A stretch of DNA of 64,000 nucleotides from positions 122,970,582 through 123,034,581 of the forward strand of contig NC_082683.1 of assembly GCF_949987515.2 (NCBI RefSeq). Reading direction: 5' to 3'. Position 1 is the stretch's first letter; every line of letters starts with the position of its first letter. The notes below the pieces were generated by a model. That model was not told the DNA's origin. It ran no database searches and saw only the letters and a list, made by a program, of their open reading frames with translations. This DNA comes from Delphinus delphis. Taxonomy: Eukaryota; Chordata; Mammalia; Artiodactyla; Delphinidae. Shown here piece by piece: positions 44,671 to 58,639 of the stretch. The translations under genes and the position numbers were made by a program.

Positions 44671-47464
44671 TTTTTTTTTTTTTGGAACATCTTTATTGGG
44701 GTGTAATTGCTTTACAACGGTGTGTTAGTTTCTGCTCTACAGCAACGTGAATCAGTTACACATATACAGACGTTCCCATATGTCTTCCCTCTTACGTCTC
44801 CCTCCCTCCCACCCTCCCTATCCCACATCTCCAGGCGGTCACAAAGCACCGAGCTGATCTCCCTGTGCTATGCGGCTGCTTCCCACTAGCTATCTACCTT
44901 ACGTTTGGTAGTGTATATATGTCCATGCCTCTCTCTCACTTTGTCACAGCTCACCCTTCCCCCTCCCCATATCCTCAAGTCCGTTCTCCAGTAGGTCTGT
45001 GTCTTTATTCCTGTCTTACCCCTAGGTTCTTCATGACATTTTTGTTTTCTTAAATTCCATACATATGTGTTAGCATACGGTATTTGTCTTTCTCTTTCTG
45101 ACTTACTTCACGCTCTATGACAGACTCTACTTCCGTACACCTCACTACAAATAACTCGATTTCGTTTCTCTTTATGGCTGAGTAATACTCCATTGTATAT
45201 ATGTGCCCCGTCTTCTTTATCCACTCATCTGTTGATGGACACTCAGGTTGCTTCCACGTCCTGGCTATTGTAAATAGAGCTGCAATGAACATTTTGGTAC
45301 ATGACCCTTTTTGAATTATGGTTTTCTCAGGGTATATGCCCAGCAGTGGGACTGCTGGGTCATATGGTAGTTGTATTTGCAGTTTTTTAAGGAACCTCCA
45401 TACTGTTCTCCATAGTGGCTGTACCAATTCACATTCCCACCAGCAGTGCAGGAGTGTTCCCTTTTCTCCACACCCTCTCCAGGATTTATTGTTTCTAGAT
45501 TTTTTGACGATGGGCATTCTGACTGGTGTGAGGTGATATCTCATTGTAGTTTTGATTTGCATTTCCCTAATGATTAATGATGTTGAGCGTTCTTTCATGT
45601 GTTTGTTGGCAGTCTGTAATATCTTCTTTGGAGAAATGTCTATTTAGGTCTTCTGCCCATTTTTGGATTGGGTTGTTTGTTTTTTTGTTATTGAGCTGCA
45701 TGAGCTGCTTGTAAATTCTGGAGATTAATCCTTTGTCAGTTGCTTCATTTGCAAATATTTTCTCCCACTCTGAGGGTTGTCTTCTCGTCTTGTTGATGGC
45801 TTCCTTTGCTGTGCAAAAGCTTGGAAGTTTCATTAGGTCCCATTTGTTTATTTTTGTTTTTATTTCCATTTCTCTAGGAGGTGGGGCACGAAGGATCTTG
45901 CTGTGATTTATGTCATAGAGTGTTCTGCCTATGTTTTCCTCTAAGACTTTGATAGTTTCTGGCCTTACATTTAGGTCTTGAATCCATTTTGAGCTTATTT
46001 TTGTGTATGGTGTTAGGGAGTGATCGAATCTCATACTTTTACACGGACCTGTCCAGTTTTCCCAGCACCACTTATTGAAGAGGCTGTCCTTTCTCCACTG
46101 TACATTCCTGCCTCCTTTATCAAAGATGAGGTGACCGTATGTGCGTGGGTTTATCTCTGGGCTTTCTGTCCTGTTCCATTGATCTGTGTTTCTGCTTTTG
46201 TGCCAGTAGCATACTCTCTTGATTACTGTAGCTTTGTAGTATAGTCTGAAGTCAGGGAGCCTGATTCCTCCAGCTCCGTTTTTCGTTCTCAAGATTGCTT
46301 TGGCTATTCGGGGTCTTTTGTGTTTCCATATAAATTGTGAAATTTTTCGCTCTAGTTCTGTGAAAAATACCAATGGTAGTTTGATAGGGATTGCATTGAA
46401 TCTGTAGATTGCTTTTGGTAGTAGAGTCATTTTCACAATGTTGATTCTTCCAATCCAAAAACATGGTATATCTCTCCATCTATTTGTATCATCTTTAATT
46501 TCTTTCATCAGTGTCTTATAATTTTCTGCATACAGGTCTTCTGTCTCCTTAGGTAGGTTTATTCTTTTTGTTGCCATGGTAAATGGGAGTGTTTTCTTGA
46601 TTTCACGGTCAGATTTTTCATCATTAGTGTATAGGAATGCCAGAGATTTCTGTGCATTAATTTTGTATCCTGCTGCTTTACCAGATTCATTGATTAGCTC
46701 TAGTAGTTTTCTGGTAGCATCTTTAGGATTCTCTATGTATAGTATCATGTCATCTGCAAACAGTGACAGCTTTACTTTCTTCTTTTCCGATTTGGATTCC
46801 TTTTATTTCCTTTTCTTCTCTGATTGCTGTGGCTAAAACTTCCAAAACTGTGTTGAATAAGAGTGGTGAGAGTGGGCAGCCTTGTCTTGTTCCTGATCGT
46901 AGTGGAAATGCTTTCAGTTTTTCACCATTGAGGACGATGTTGGCTGTGGGTTTGTCATATATGGCCTTTATAATGTTGAGGAAAGTTCCCTCTATGCCTA
47001 CTTTCTGCAGGGTTTTTTATCATAAATGGGTGTTGAATTTGCTCGAAAGCTTTCTCTACATCTATTGAGATGATCATATGGTTTTTCTCCTTCAGTTTGT
47101 TAGTATGGTTTATCACATTAATTCTTCTGCGTATATTGAAGAATCCTTGCATTCCTGGAAGAAACCTCACTTGATCATGGTGTATGATCCTTTGAATGTG
47201 CTGTTGGATTCTGTTTGCTAGTATTTTGTTGAGGTGTTTTGCATCTGTGTTCATCAGTGACATTGGCCTGTAGTTTTCTTTGTGGCATCCTTGTCTGGTT
47301 TTGGTATCGAGGTGATGTTGGCCTCATAGAACGAGTTTGGGAGTGTTCCTCCCTCTGCTATATTTTGGAAGAGTTTGAGAAGGATAGGTGTTAGCTCTTC
47401 TCTAAAGGTATGATAGAATTCGCCTGTGAAGCCGTCTGGTCCTGGGCTTTTGTTTGTTGGAAGA
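44671..47464 (-). mobile_element. Array monomer 7 (2794 bp)
   Basis: ORF2 pieces are at 45567-46748 and 45050-45598. States are GTCTTCTCGTC, ACGGTCAG, GAGGACGATG, TTTACTTTC and a T6 run. It has one private change, GGCCTCATAG near 47321, where the others have GGCCTCGTAG. Confidence 0.95.
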
Positions 47465-50255
47465 TTTTTTTTTTTTTGGAACATCTTTATTGGGGTGTAA
47501 TTGCTTTACAACGGTGTGTTAGTTTCTGCTCTACAGCAACGTGAATCAGTTACACATATACAGACGTTCCCATATGTCTTCCCTCTTACGTCTCCCTCCC
47601 TCCCACCCTCCCTATCCCACATCTCCAGGCGGTCACAAAGCACCGAGCTGATCTCCCTGTGCTATGCGGCTGCTTCCCACTAGCTATCTACCTTACGTTT
47701 GGTAGTGTATATATGTCCATGCCTCTCTCTCACTTTGTCACAGCTCACCCTTCCCCCTCCCCATATCCTCAAGTCCGTTCTCCAGTAGGTCTGTGTCTTT
47801 ATTCCTGTCTTACCCCTAGGTTCTTCATGACATTTTTGTTTTCTTAAATTCCATACATATGTGTTAGCATACGGTATTTGTCTTTCTCTTTCTGACTTAC
47901 TTCACGCTCTATGACAGACTCTACTTCCGTACACCTCACTACAAATAACTCGATTTCGTTTCTCTTTATGGCTGAGTAATACTCCATTGTATATATGTGC
48001 CCCGTCTTCTTTATCCACTCATCTGTTGATGGACACTCAGGTTGCTTCCACGTCCTGGCTATTGTAAATAGAGCTGCAATGAACATTTTGGTACATGACC
48101 CTTTTTGAATTATGGTTTTCTCAGGGTATATGCCCAGCAGTGGGACTGCTGGGTCATATGGTAGTTGTATTTGCAGTTTTTTAAGGAACCTCCATACTGT
48201 TCTCCATAGTGGCTGTACCAATTCACATTCCCACCAGCAGTGCAGGAGTGTTCCCTTTTCTCCACACCCTCTCCAGGATTTATTGTTTCTAGATTTTTTG
48301 ACGATGGGCATTCTGACTGGTGTGAGGTGATATCTCATTGTAGTTTTGATTTGCATTTCCCTAATGATTAATGATGTTGAGCGTTCTTTCATGTGTTTGT
48401 TGGCAGTCTGTAATATCTTCTTTGGAGAAATGTCTATTTAGGTCTTCTGCCCATTTTTGGATTGGGTTGTTTGTTTTTTTGTTATTGAGCTGCATGAGCT
48501 GCTTGTAAATTCTGGAGATTAATCCTTTGTCAGTTGCTTCATTTGCAAATATTTTCTCCCACTCTGAGGGTTGTCTTCTCGTCTTGTTGATGGCTTCCTT
48601 TGCTGTGCAAAAGCTTGGAAGTTTCATTAGGTCCCATTTGTTTATTTTTGTTTTTATTTCCATTTCTCTAGGAGGTGGGGCACGAAGGATCTTGCTGTGA
48701 TTTATGTCATAGAGTGTTCTGCCTATGTTTTCCTCTAAGACTTTGATAGTTTCTGGCCTTACATTTAGGTCTTGAATCCATTTTGAGCTTATTTTTGTGT
48801 ATGGTGTTAGGGAGTGATCGAATCTCATACTTTTACACGGACCTGTCCAGTTTTCCCAGCACCACTTATTGAAGAGGCTGTCCTTTCTCCACTGTACATT
48901 CCTGCCTCCTTTATCAAAGATGAGGTGACCGTATGTGCGTGGGTTTATCTCTGGGCTTTCTGTCCTGTTCCATTGATCTGTGTTTCTGCTTTTGTGCCAG
49001 TAGCATACTCTCTTGATTACTGTAGCTTTGTAGTATAGTCTGAAGTCAGGGAGCCTGATTCCTCCAGCTCCGTTTTTCGTTCTCAAGATTGCTTTGGCTA
49101 TTCGGGGTCTTTTGTGTTTCCATATAAATTGTGAAATTTTTCGCTCTAGTTCTGTGAAAAATACCAATGGTAGTTTGATAGGGATTGCATTGAATCTGTA
49201 GATTGCTTTTGGTAGTAGAGTCATTTTCACAATGTTGATTCTTCCAATCCAAAAACATGGTATATCTCTCCATCTATTTGTATCATCTTTAATTTCTTTC
49301 ATCAGTGTCTTATAATTTTCTGCATACAGGTCTTCTGTCTCCTTAGGTAGGTTTATTCTTTTTGTTGCCATGGTAAATGGGAGTGTTTTCTTGATTTCAC
49401 GTTCAGATTTTTCATCATTAGTGTATAGGAATGCCAGAGATTTCTGTGCATTAATTTTGTATCCTGCTGCTTTACCAGATTCATTGATTAGCTCTAGTAG
49501 TTTTCTGGTAGCATCTTTAGGATTCTCTATGTATAGTATCATGTCATCTGCAAACAGTGACAGCTTTACGTTCTTCTTTTCCGATTTGGATTCCTTTTAT
49601 TTCCTTTTCTTCTCTGATTGCTGTGGCTAAAACTTCCAAAACTGTGTTGAATAAGAGTGGTGAGAGTGGGCAGCCTTGTCTTGTTCCTGATCGTAGTGGA
49701 AATGCTTTCAGTTTTTCACCATTGAGGACGATGTTGGCTGTGGGTTTGTCATATATGGCCTTTATAATGTTGAGGAAAGTTCCCTCTATGCCTACTTTCT
49801 GCAGGGTTTTTTATCATAAATGGGTGTTGAACTTGGTCGAAAGCTTTCTCTACATCTATTGAGATGATCATATGGTTTTTCTCCTTCAGTTTGTTAGTAT
49901 GGTTTATCACATTAATTCTGCGTATATTGAAGAATCCTTGCATTCCTGGAAGAAACCTCACTTGATCATGGTGTATGATCCTTTGAATGTGCTGTTGGAT
50001 TCTGTTTGCTAGTATTTTGTTGAGGCTTTTTGCATCTGTGTTCATCAGTGACATTGGCCTGTAGTTTTCTTTGTGGCATCCTTGTCTGGTTTTGGTATCG
50101 AGGTGATGTTGGCCTCGTAGAACGAGTTTGGGAGTGTTCCTCCCTCTGCTATATTTTGGAAGAGTTTGAGAAGGATAGGTGTTAGCTCTTCTCTAAAGGT
50201 ATGATAGAATTCGCCTGTGAAGCCGTCTGGTCCTGGGCTTTTGTTTGTTGGAAGA
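47465..50255 (-). mobile_element. Array monomer 8 (2791 bp, 3-bp deletion)
   Basis: ORF2 pieces are at 48361-49542 and 47844-48392. It shares the ATTAATTCTGCG deletion with monomer 4. It alone keeps GAACTTGGTCG (AFDQ, with the Asp expected of the family) near 49829, where others have GCTCG (AFEQ). Other states are GTCTTCTCGTC, ACGTTCAG, TTTACGTTC and T6. Confidence 0.95.
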
Positions 50256-53050
50256 TTTTTTTTTTTTTTGAACATCTTTATTGGGGTGTAATTGCTTTAC
50301 AATGGTGTGTTAGTTTCTGCTCTACAGCAACGTGAATCAGTTACACATATACAGACGTTCCCATATGTCTTCCCTCTTACGTCTCCCTCCCTCCCACCCT
50401 CCCTATCCCACATCTCCAGGCGGTCACAAAGCACCGAGCTGATCTCCCTGTGCTATGCGGCTGCTTCCCACTAGCTATCTACCTTACGTTTGGTAGTGTA
50501 TATATGTCCATGCCTCTCTCTCACTTTGTCACAGCTCACCCTTCCCCCTCCCCATATCCTCAAGTCCGTTCTCCAGTAGGTCTGTGTCTTTATTCCTGTC
50601 TTACCCCTAGGTTCTTCATGACATTTTTGTTTTCTTAAATTCCATACATATGTGTTAGCATACGGTATTTGTCTTTCTCTTTCTGACTTACTTCACGCTC
50701 TATGACAGACTCTACTTCCGTACACCTCACTACAAATAACTCGATTTCGTTTCTCTTTATGGCTGAGTAATACTCCGTTGTATATATGTGCCCCGTCTTC
50801 TTTATCCACTCATCTGTTGATGGACACTCAGGTTGCTTCCACGTCCTGGCTATTGTAAATAGAGCTGCAATGAACATTTTGGTACATGACCCTTTTTGAA
50901 TTATGGTTTTCTCAGGGTATATGCCCAGCAGTGGGATTGCTGGGTCATATGGTAGTTGTATTTGCAGTTTTTTAAGGAACCTCCATACTGTTCTCCATAG
51001 TGGCTGTACCAATTCACATTCCCACCAGCAGTGCAGGAGTGTTCCCTTTTCTCCACACCCTCTCCAGGATTTATTATTTCTAGATATTTTGACGAAGGGC
51101 ATTCTGACTGGTGTGAGGTGATATCTCATTGTAGTTTTGATTTGCATTTCCCTAATGATTAATGATGTTGAGCGTTCTTTCATGTGTTTGTTGGCAGTCT
51201 GTAATATCTTCTTTGGAGAAATGTCTATTTAGGTCTTCTGCCCATTTTTGGATTGGGTTGTTTGTTTCTTTGTTATTGAGCTGCATGAGCTGCTTGTAAA
51301 TTCTGGAGATTAATCCTTTGTCAGTTGCTTCATTTGCAAATATTTTCTCCCACTCTGAGGGTTGTCTTTTGGTCTTGTTGATGGCTTCCTTTGCTGTGCA
51401 AAAGCTTGGAAGTTTCATTAGGTCCCATTTGTTTATTTTTGTTTTTATTTCCATTTCTCTAGGAGGTGGGGCACGAAGGATCTTGCTGTGATTTATGTCA
51501 TAGAGTGTTCTGCCTATGTTTTCCTCTAAGACTTTGATAGTTTCTGGCCTTACATTTAGGTCTTGAATCCATTTTGAGCTTATTTTTGTGTATGGTGTTA
51601 GGGAGTGATCGAATCTCATACTTTTACACGGACCTGTCCAGTTTTCCCAGCACCACTTATTGAAGAGGCTGTCCTTTCTCCACTGTACATTCCTGCCTCC
51701 TTTATCAAAGATGAGGTGACCGTATGTGCGTGGGTTTATCTCTCGGCTTTCTGTCCTGTTCCATTGATCTATGTTTCTGCTTTTATGCCAGTAGCATACT
51801 CTCTTGATTACTGTAGCTTTGTAGTATAGTCTGAAGTCAGGGAGCCTGATTCCTCCAGCTCCGTTTTTCGTTCTCAAGATTCCTTTGGCTATTCGGGGTC
51901 TTTTGTGTTTCCATATAAATTGTGAAATTTTTCGCTCTAGTTCTGTGAAAAATACCAATGGTAGTTTGATAGGGATTGCATTGAATCTGTAGATTGCTTT
52001 TGGTAGTAGAGTCATTTTCACAATGTTGATTCTTCCAATCCAAAAACATGGTATATCTCTCCATCTATTTGTATCATCTTTAATTTCTTTCATCAGTGTC
52101 TTATAATTTTCTGCATACAGGTCTTCTGTCTCCTTAGGTAGGTTTATTCTTTTTGTTGCCATGGTAAATGGGAGTGTTTTCTTGATTTCACGTTCAGATT
52201 TTTCATCATTAGTGTATAGGAATGCCAGAGATTTCTGTGCATTAATTTTGTATCCTGCTGCTTTACCAGATTCATTGATTAGCTCTAGTAGTTTTCTGGT
52301 AGCATCTTTAGGATTCTCTATGTATAGTATCATGTCATCTGCAAACAGTGACAGCTTTACGTTCTTCTTTTCCGATTTGGATTCCTTTTATTTCCTTTTC
52401 TTCTCTGATTGCTGTGGCTAAAACTTCCAAAACTGTGTTGAATAAGAGTGGTGAGAGTGGGCAGCCTTGTCTTGTTCCTGATCGTAGTGGAAATGCTTTC
52501 AGTTTTTCACCATTGAGGACGATGTTGGCTGTGGGTTTGTCATATATGGCCTTTATAATGTTGAGGAAAGTTCCCTCTATGCCTACTTTCTGCAGGGTTT
52601 TTTTATCATAAATGGGTGTTGAACTTGCTCGAAAGCTTTCTCTACATCTATTGAGATGATCATATGGTTTTTCTCCTTCAGTTTGTTAGTATGGTTTATC
52701 ACATTAATTCTTCTGCGTATATTGAAGAATCCTTGCATTCCTGGAAGAAACCTCACTTGATCATGGTGTATGATCCTTTGAATGTGCTGTTGGATTCTGT
52801 TTGCTAGTATTTTGTTGAGGTGTTTTGCATCTGTGTTCATCAGTGACATTGGCCTGTAGTTTTCTTTGTGGCATCCTTGTCTGGTTTTGGTATCGAGGTG
52901 ATGTTGGCCTCGTAGAACGAGTTTGGGAGTGTTCCTCCCTCTGCTATATTTTGGAAGAGTTTGAGAAGGATAGGTGTTAGCTCTTCTCTAAAGGTATGAT
53001 AGAATTCGCCTGTGAAGCCGTCTGGTCCTGGGCTTTTGTTTGTTGGAAGA
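50256..53050 (-). mobile_element. Array monomer 9 (2795 bp, variant C)
   Basis: ORF2 pieces are at 51152-52333 and 50635-51183. It carries all variant C states of monomer 5 up to about 51790, exactly four monomers (11174 bp) away. It adds a private AAGATTCCTTTGG near 51880. Its right part has ACGTTCAG, GAGGACGATG and T7, unlike monomer 5. Confidence 0.95.
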
Positions 53051-55844
53051 TTTTTTTTTTTTTGGAACATCTTTATTGGGGTGTAATTGCTTTACAACGG
53101 TGTGTTAGTTTCTGCTCTACAGCAACGTGAATCAGTTACACATATACAGACGTTCCCATATGTCTTCCCTCTTACGTCTCCCTCCCTCCCACCCTCCCTA
53201 TCCCACATCTCCAGGCGGTCACAAAGCACCGAGCTGATCTCCCTGTGCTATGCGGCTGCTTCCCACTAGCTATCTACCTTACGTTTGGTAGTGTATATAT
53301 GTCCATGCCTCTCTCTCACTTTGTCACAGCTCACCCTTCCCCCTCCCCATATCCTCAAGTCCGTTCTCCAGTAGGTCTGTGTCTTTATTCCTGTCTTACC
53401 CCTAGGTTCTTCATGACATTTTTGTTTTCTTAAATTCCATACATATGTGTTAGCATACGGTATTTGTCTTTCTCTTTCTGACTTACTTCACGCTCTATGA
53501 CAGACTCTACTTCCGTACACCTCACTACAAATAACTCGATTTCGTTTCTCTTTATGGCTGAGTAATACTCCATTGTATATATGTGCCCCGTCTTCTTTAT
53601 CCACTCATCTGTTGATGGACACTCAGGTTGCTTCCACGTCCTGGCTATTGTAAATAGAGCTGCAATGAACATTTTGGTACATGACCCTTTTTGAATTATG
53701 GTTTTCTCAGGGTATATGCCCAGCAGTGGGACTGCTGGGTCATATGGTAGTTGTATTTGCAGTTTTTTAAGGAACCTCCATACTGTTCTCCATAGTGGCT
53801 GTACCAATTCACATTCCCACCAGCAGTGCAGGAGTGTTCCCTTTTCTCCACACCCTCTCCAGGATTTATTGTTTCTAGATTTTTTGACGATGGGCATTCT
53901 GACTGGTGTGAGGTGATATCTCATTGTAGTTTTGATTTGCATTTCCCTAATGATTAATGATGTTGAGCGTTCTTTCATGTGTTTGTTGGCAGTCTGTAAT
54001 ATCTTCTTTGGAGAAATGTCTATTTAGGTCTTCTGCCCATTTTTGGATTGGGTTGTTTGTTTTTTTGTTATTGAGCTGCATGAGCTGCTTGTAAATTCTG
54101 GAGATTAATCCTTTGTCAGTTGCTTCATTTGCAAATATTTTCTCCCACTCTGAGGGTTGTCTTCTGGTCTTGTTGATGGCTTCCTTTGCTGTGCAAAAGC
54201 TTGGAAGTTTCATTAGGTCCCATTTGTTTATTTTTGTTTTTATTTCCATTTCTCTAGGAGGTGGGGCACGAAGGATCTTGCTGTGATTTATGTCATAGAG
54301 TGTTCTGCCTATGTTTTCCTCTAAGACTTTGATAGTTTCTGGCCTTACATTTAGGTCTTGAATCCATTTTGAGCTTATTTTTGTGTATGGTGTTAGGGAG
54401 TGATCGAATCTCATACTTTTACACGGACCTGTCCAGTTTTCCCAGCACCACTTATTGAAGAGGCTGTCCTTTCTCCACTGTACATTCCTGCCTCCTTTAT
54501 CAAAGATGAGGTGACCGTATGTGCGTGGGTTTATCTCTGGGCTTTCTGTCCTGTTCCATTGATCTGTGTTTCTGCTTTTGTGCCAGTAGCATACTCTCTT
54601 GATTACTGTAGCTTTGTAGTATAGTCTGAAGTCAGGGAGCCTGATTCCTCCAGCTCCGTTTTTCGTTCTCAAGATTGCTTTGGCTATTCGGGGTCTTTTG
54701 TGTTTCCATATAAATTGTGAAATTTTTCGCTCTAGTTCTGTGAAAAATACCAATGGTAGTTTGATAGGGATTGCATTGAATCTGTAGATTGCTTTTGGTA
54801 GTAGAGTCATTTTCACAATGTTGATTCTTCCAATCCAAAAACATGGTATATCTCTCCATCTATTTGTATCATCTTTAATTTCTTTCATCAGTGTCTTATA
54901 ATTTTCTGCATACAGGTCTTCTGTCTCCTTAGGTAGGTTTATTCTTTTTGTTGCCATGGTAAATGGGAGTGTTTTCTTGATTTCACGGTCAGATTTTTCA
55001 TCATTAGTGTATAGGAATGCCAGAGATTTCTGTGCATTAATTTTGTATCCTGCTGCTTTACCAGATTCATTGATTAGCTCTAGTAGTTTTCTGGTAGCAT
55101 CTTTAGGATTCTCTATGTATAGTATCATGTCATCTGCAAACAGTGACAGCTTTACTTTCTTCTTTTCCGATTTGGATTCCTTTTATTTCCTTTTCTTCTC
55201 TGATTGCTGTGGCTAAAACTTCCAAAACTGTGTTGAATAAGAGTGGTGAGAGTGGGCAGCCTTGTCTTGTTCCTGATCGTAGTGGAAATGCTTTCAGTTT
55301 TTCACCATTGAGGATGATGTTGGCTGTGGGTTTGTCATATATGGCCTTTATAATGTTGAGGAAAGTTCCCTCTATGCCTACTTTCTGCAGGGTTTTTTAT
55401 CATAAATGGGTGTTGAATTTGCTCGAAAGCTTTCTCTACATCTATTGAGATGATCATATGGTTTTTCTCCTTCAGTTTGTTAGTATGGTTTATCACATTA
55501 ATTCTTCTGCGTATATTGAAGAATCCTTGCATTCCTGGAAGAAACCTCACTTGATCATGGTGTATGATCCTTTGAATGTGCTGTTGGATTCTGTTTGCTA
55601 GTATTTTGTTGAGGTGTTTTGCATCTGTGTTCATCAGTGACATTGGCCTGTAGTTTTCTTTGTGGCATCCTTGTCTGGTTTTGGTATCGAGGTGATGTTG
55701 GCCTCGTAGAACGAGTTTGGGAGTGTTCCTCCCTCTGCTATATTTTGGAAGAGTTTGAGAAGGATAGGTGTTAGCTCTTCTCTAAAGGTATGATAGAATT
55801 CGCCTGTGAAGCCGTCTGGTCCTGGGCTTTTGTTTGTTGGAAGA
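53051..55844 (-). mobile_element. Array monomer 10 (2794 bp)
   Basis: ORF2 pieces are at 53947-55128 and 53430-53978. States are GTCTTCTGGTC, ACGGTCAG, GAGGATGATG, TTTACTTTC and a T6 run. Confidence 0.95.
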
Positions 55845-58639
55845 TTTTTTTTTTTTTGGAACATCTTTATTGGGGTGTAATTGCTTTACAACGGTGTGTT
55901 AGTTTCTGCTCTACAGCAACGTGAATCAGTTACACATATACAGACGTTCCCATATGTCTTCCCTCTTACGTCTCCCTCCCTCCCACCCTCCCTATCCCAC
56001 ATCTCCAGGCGGTCACAAAGCACCGAGCTGATCTCCCTGTGCTATGCGGCTGCTTCCCACTAGCTATCTACCTTACGTTTGGTAGTGTATATATGTCCAT
56101 GCCTCTCTCTCACTTTGTCACAGCTCACCCTTCCCCCTCCCCATATCCTCAAGTCCGTTCTCCAGTAGGTCTGTGTCTTTATTCCTGTCTTACCCCTAGG
56201 TTCTTCATGACATTTTTGTTTTCTTAAATTCCATACATATGTGTTAGCATACGGTATTTGTCTTTCTCTTTCTGACTTACTTCACGCTCTATGACAGACT
56301 CTACTTCCGTACACCTCACTACAAATAACTCGATTTCGTTTCTCTTTATGGCTGAGTAATACTCCATTGTATATATGTGCCCCGTCTTCTTTATCCACTC
56401 ATCTGTTGATGGACACTCAGGTTGCTTCCACGTCCTGGCTATTGTAAATAGAGCTGCAATGAACATTTTGGTACATGACCCTTTTTGAATTATGGTTTTC
56501 TCAGGGTATATGCCCAGCAGTGGGACTGCTGGGTCATATGGTAGTTGTATTTGCAGTTTTTTAAGGAACCTCCATACTGTTCTCCATAGTGGCTGTACCA
56601 ATTCACATTCCCACCAGCAGTGCAGGAGTGTTCCCTTTTCTCCACACCCTCTCCAGGATTTATTGTTTCTAGATTTTTTGACGATGGGCATTCTGACTGG
56701 TGTGAGGTGATATCTCATTGTAGTTTTGATTTGCATTTCCCTAATGATTAATGATGTTGAGCGTTCTTTCATGTGTTTGTTGGCAGTCTGTAATATCTTC
56801 TTTGGAGAAATGTCTATTTAGGTCTTCTGCCCATTTTTGGATTGGGTTGTTTGTTTTTTTGTTATTGAGCTGCATGAGCTGCTTGTAAATTCTGGAGATT
56901 AATCCTTTGTCAGTTGCTTCATTTGCAAATATTTTCTCCCACTCTGAGGGTTGTCTTCTCGTCTTGTTGATGGCTTCCTTTGCTGTGCAAAAGCTTGGAA
57001 GTTTCATTAGGTCCCATTTGTTTATTTTTGTTTTTATTTCCATTTCTCTAGGAGGTGGGGCACGAAGGATCTTGCTGTGATTTATGTCATAGAGTGTTCT
57101 GCCTATGTTTTCCTCTAAGACTTTGATAGTTTCTGGCCTTACATTTAGGTCTTGAATCCATTTTGAGCTTATTTTTGTGTATGGTGTTAGGGAGTGATCG
57201 AATCTCATACTTTTACACGGACCTGTCCAGTTTTCCCAGCACCACTTATTGAAGAGGCTGTCCTTTCTCCACTGTACATTCCTGCCTCCTTTATCAAAGA
57301 TGAGGTGACCGTATGTGCGTGGGTTTATCTCTGGGCTTTCTGTCCTGTTCCATTGATCTGTGTTTCTGCTTTTGTGCCAGTAGCATACTCTCTTGATTAC
57401 TGTAGCTTTGTAGTATAGTCTGAAGTCAGGGAGCCTGATTCCTCCAGCTCCGTTTTTCGTTCTCAAGATTGCTTTGGCTATTCGGGGTCTTTTGTGTTTC
57501 CATATAAATTGTGAAATTTTTCGCTCTAGTTCTGTGAAAAATACCAATGGTAGTTTGATAGGGATTGCATTGAATCTGTAGATTGCTTTTGGTAGTAGAG
57601 TCATTTTCACAATGTTGATTCTTCCAATCCAAAAACATGGTATATCGCTCCATCTATTTGTATCATCTTTAATTTCTTTCATCAGTGTCTTATAATTTTC
57701 TGCATACAGGTCTTCTGTCTCCTTAGGTAGGTTTATTCTTTTTGTTGCCATGGTAAATGGGAGTGTTTTCTTGATTTCACGTTCAGATTTTTCATCATTA
57801 GTGTATAGGAATGCCAGAGATTTCTGTGCATTAATTTTGTATCCTGCTGCTTTACCAGATTCATTGATTAGCTCTAGTAGTTTTCTGGTAGCATCTTTAG
57901 GATTCTCTATGTATAGTATCATGTCATCTGCAAACAGTGACAGCTTTACGTTCTTCTTTTCCGATTTGGATTCCTTTTATTTCCTTTTCTTCTCTGATTG
58001 CTGTGGCTAAAACTTCCAAAACTGTGTTGAATAAGAGTGGTGAGAGTGGGCAGCCTTGTCTTGTTCCTGATCGTAGTGGAAATGCTTTCAGTTTTTCACC
58101 ATTGAGGACGATGTTGGCTGTGGGTTTGTCATATATGGCCTTTATAATGTTGAGGAAAGTTCCCTCTATGCCTACTTTCTGCAGGGTTTTTTTATCATAA
58201 ATGGGTGTTGAACTTGCTCGAAAGCTTTCTCTACATCTATTGAGATGATCATATGGTTTTTCTCCTTCAGTTTGTTAGTATGGTTTATCACATTAATTCT
58301 TCTGCGTATATTGAAGAATCCTTGCATTCCTGGAAGAAACCTCACTTGATCATGGTGTATGATCCTTTGAATGTGCTGTTGGATTCTGTTTGCTAGTATT
58401 TTGTTGAGGTGTTTTGCATCTGTGTTCATCAGTGACATTGGCCTGTAGTTTTCTTTGTGGCATCCTTGTCTGGTTTTGGTATCGAGGTGATGTTGGCCTC
58501 GTAGAACGAGTTTGGGAGTGTTCCTCCCTCTGCTATATTTTGGAAGAGTTTGAGAAGGATAGGTGTTAGCTCTTCTCTAAAGGTATGATAGAATTCGCCT
58601 GTGAAGCCGTCTGGTCCTGGGCTTTTGTTTGTTGGAAGA
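55845..58639 (-). mobile_element. Array monomer 11 (2795 bp)
   Basis: ORF2 pieces are at 56741-57922 and 56224-56772. States are GTCTTCTCGTC, TATATCGCTCC, ACGTTCAG, GAGGACGATG and a T7 run. Confidence 0.95.
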
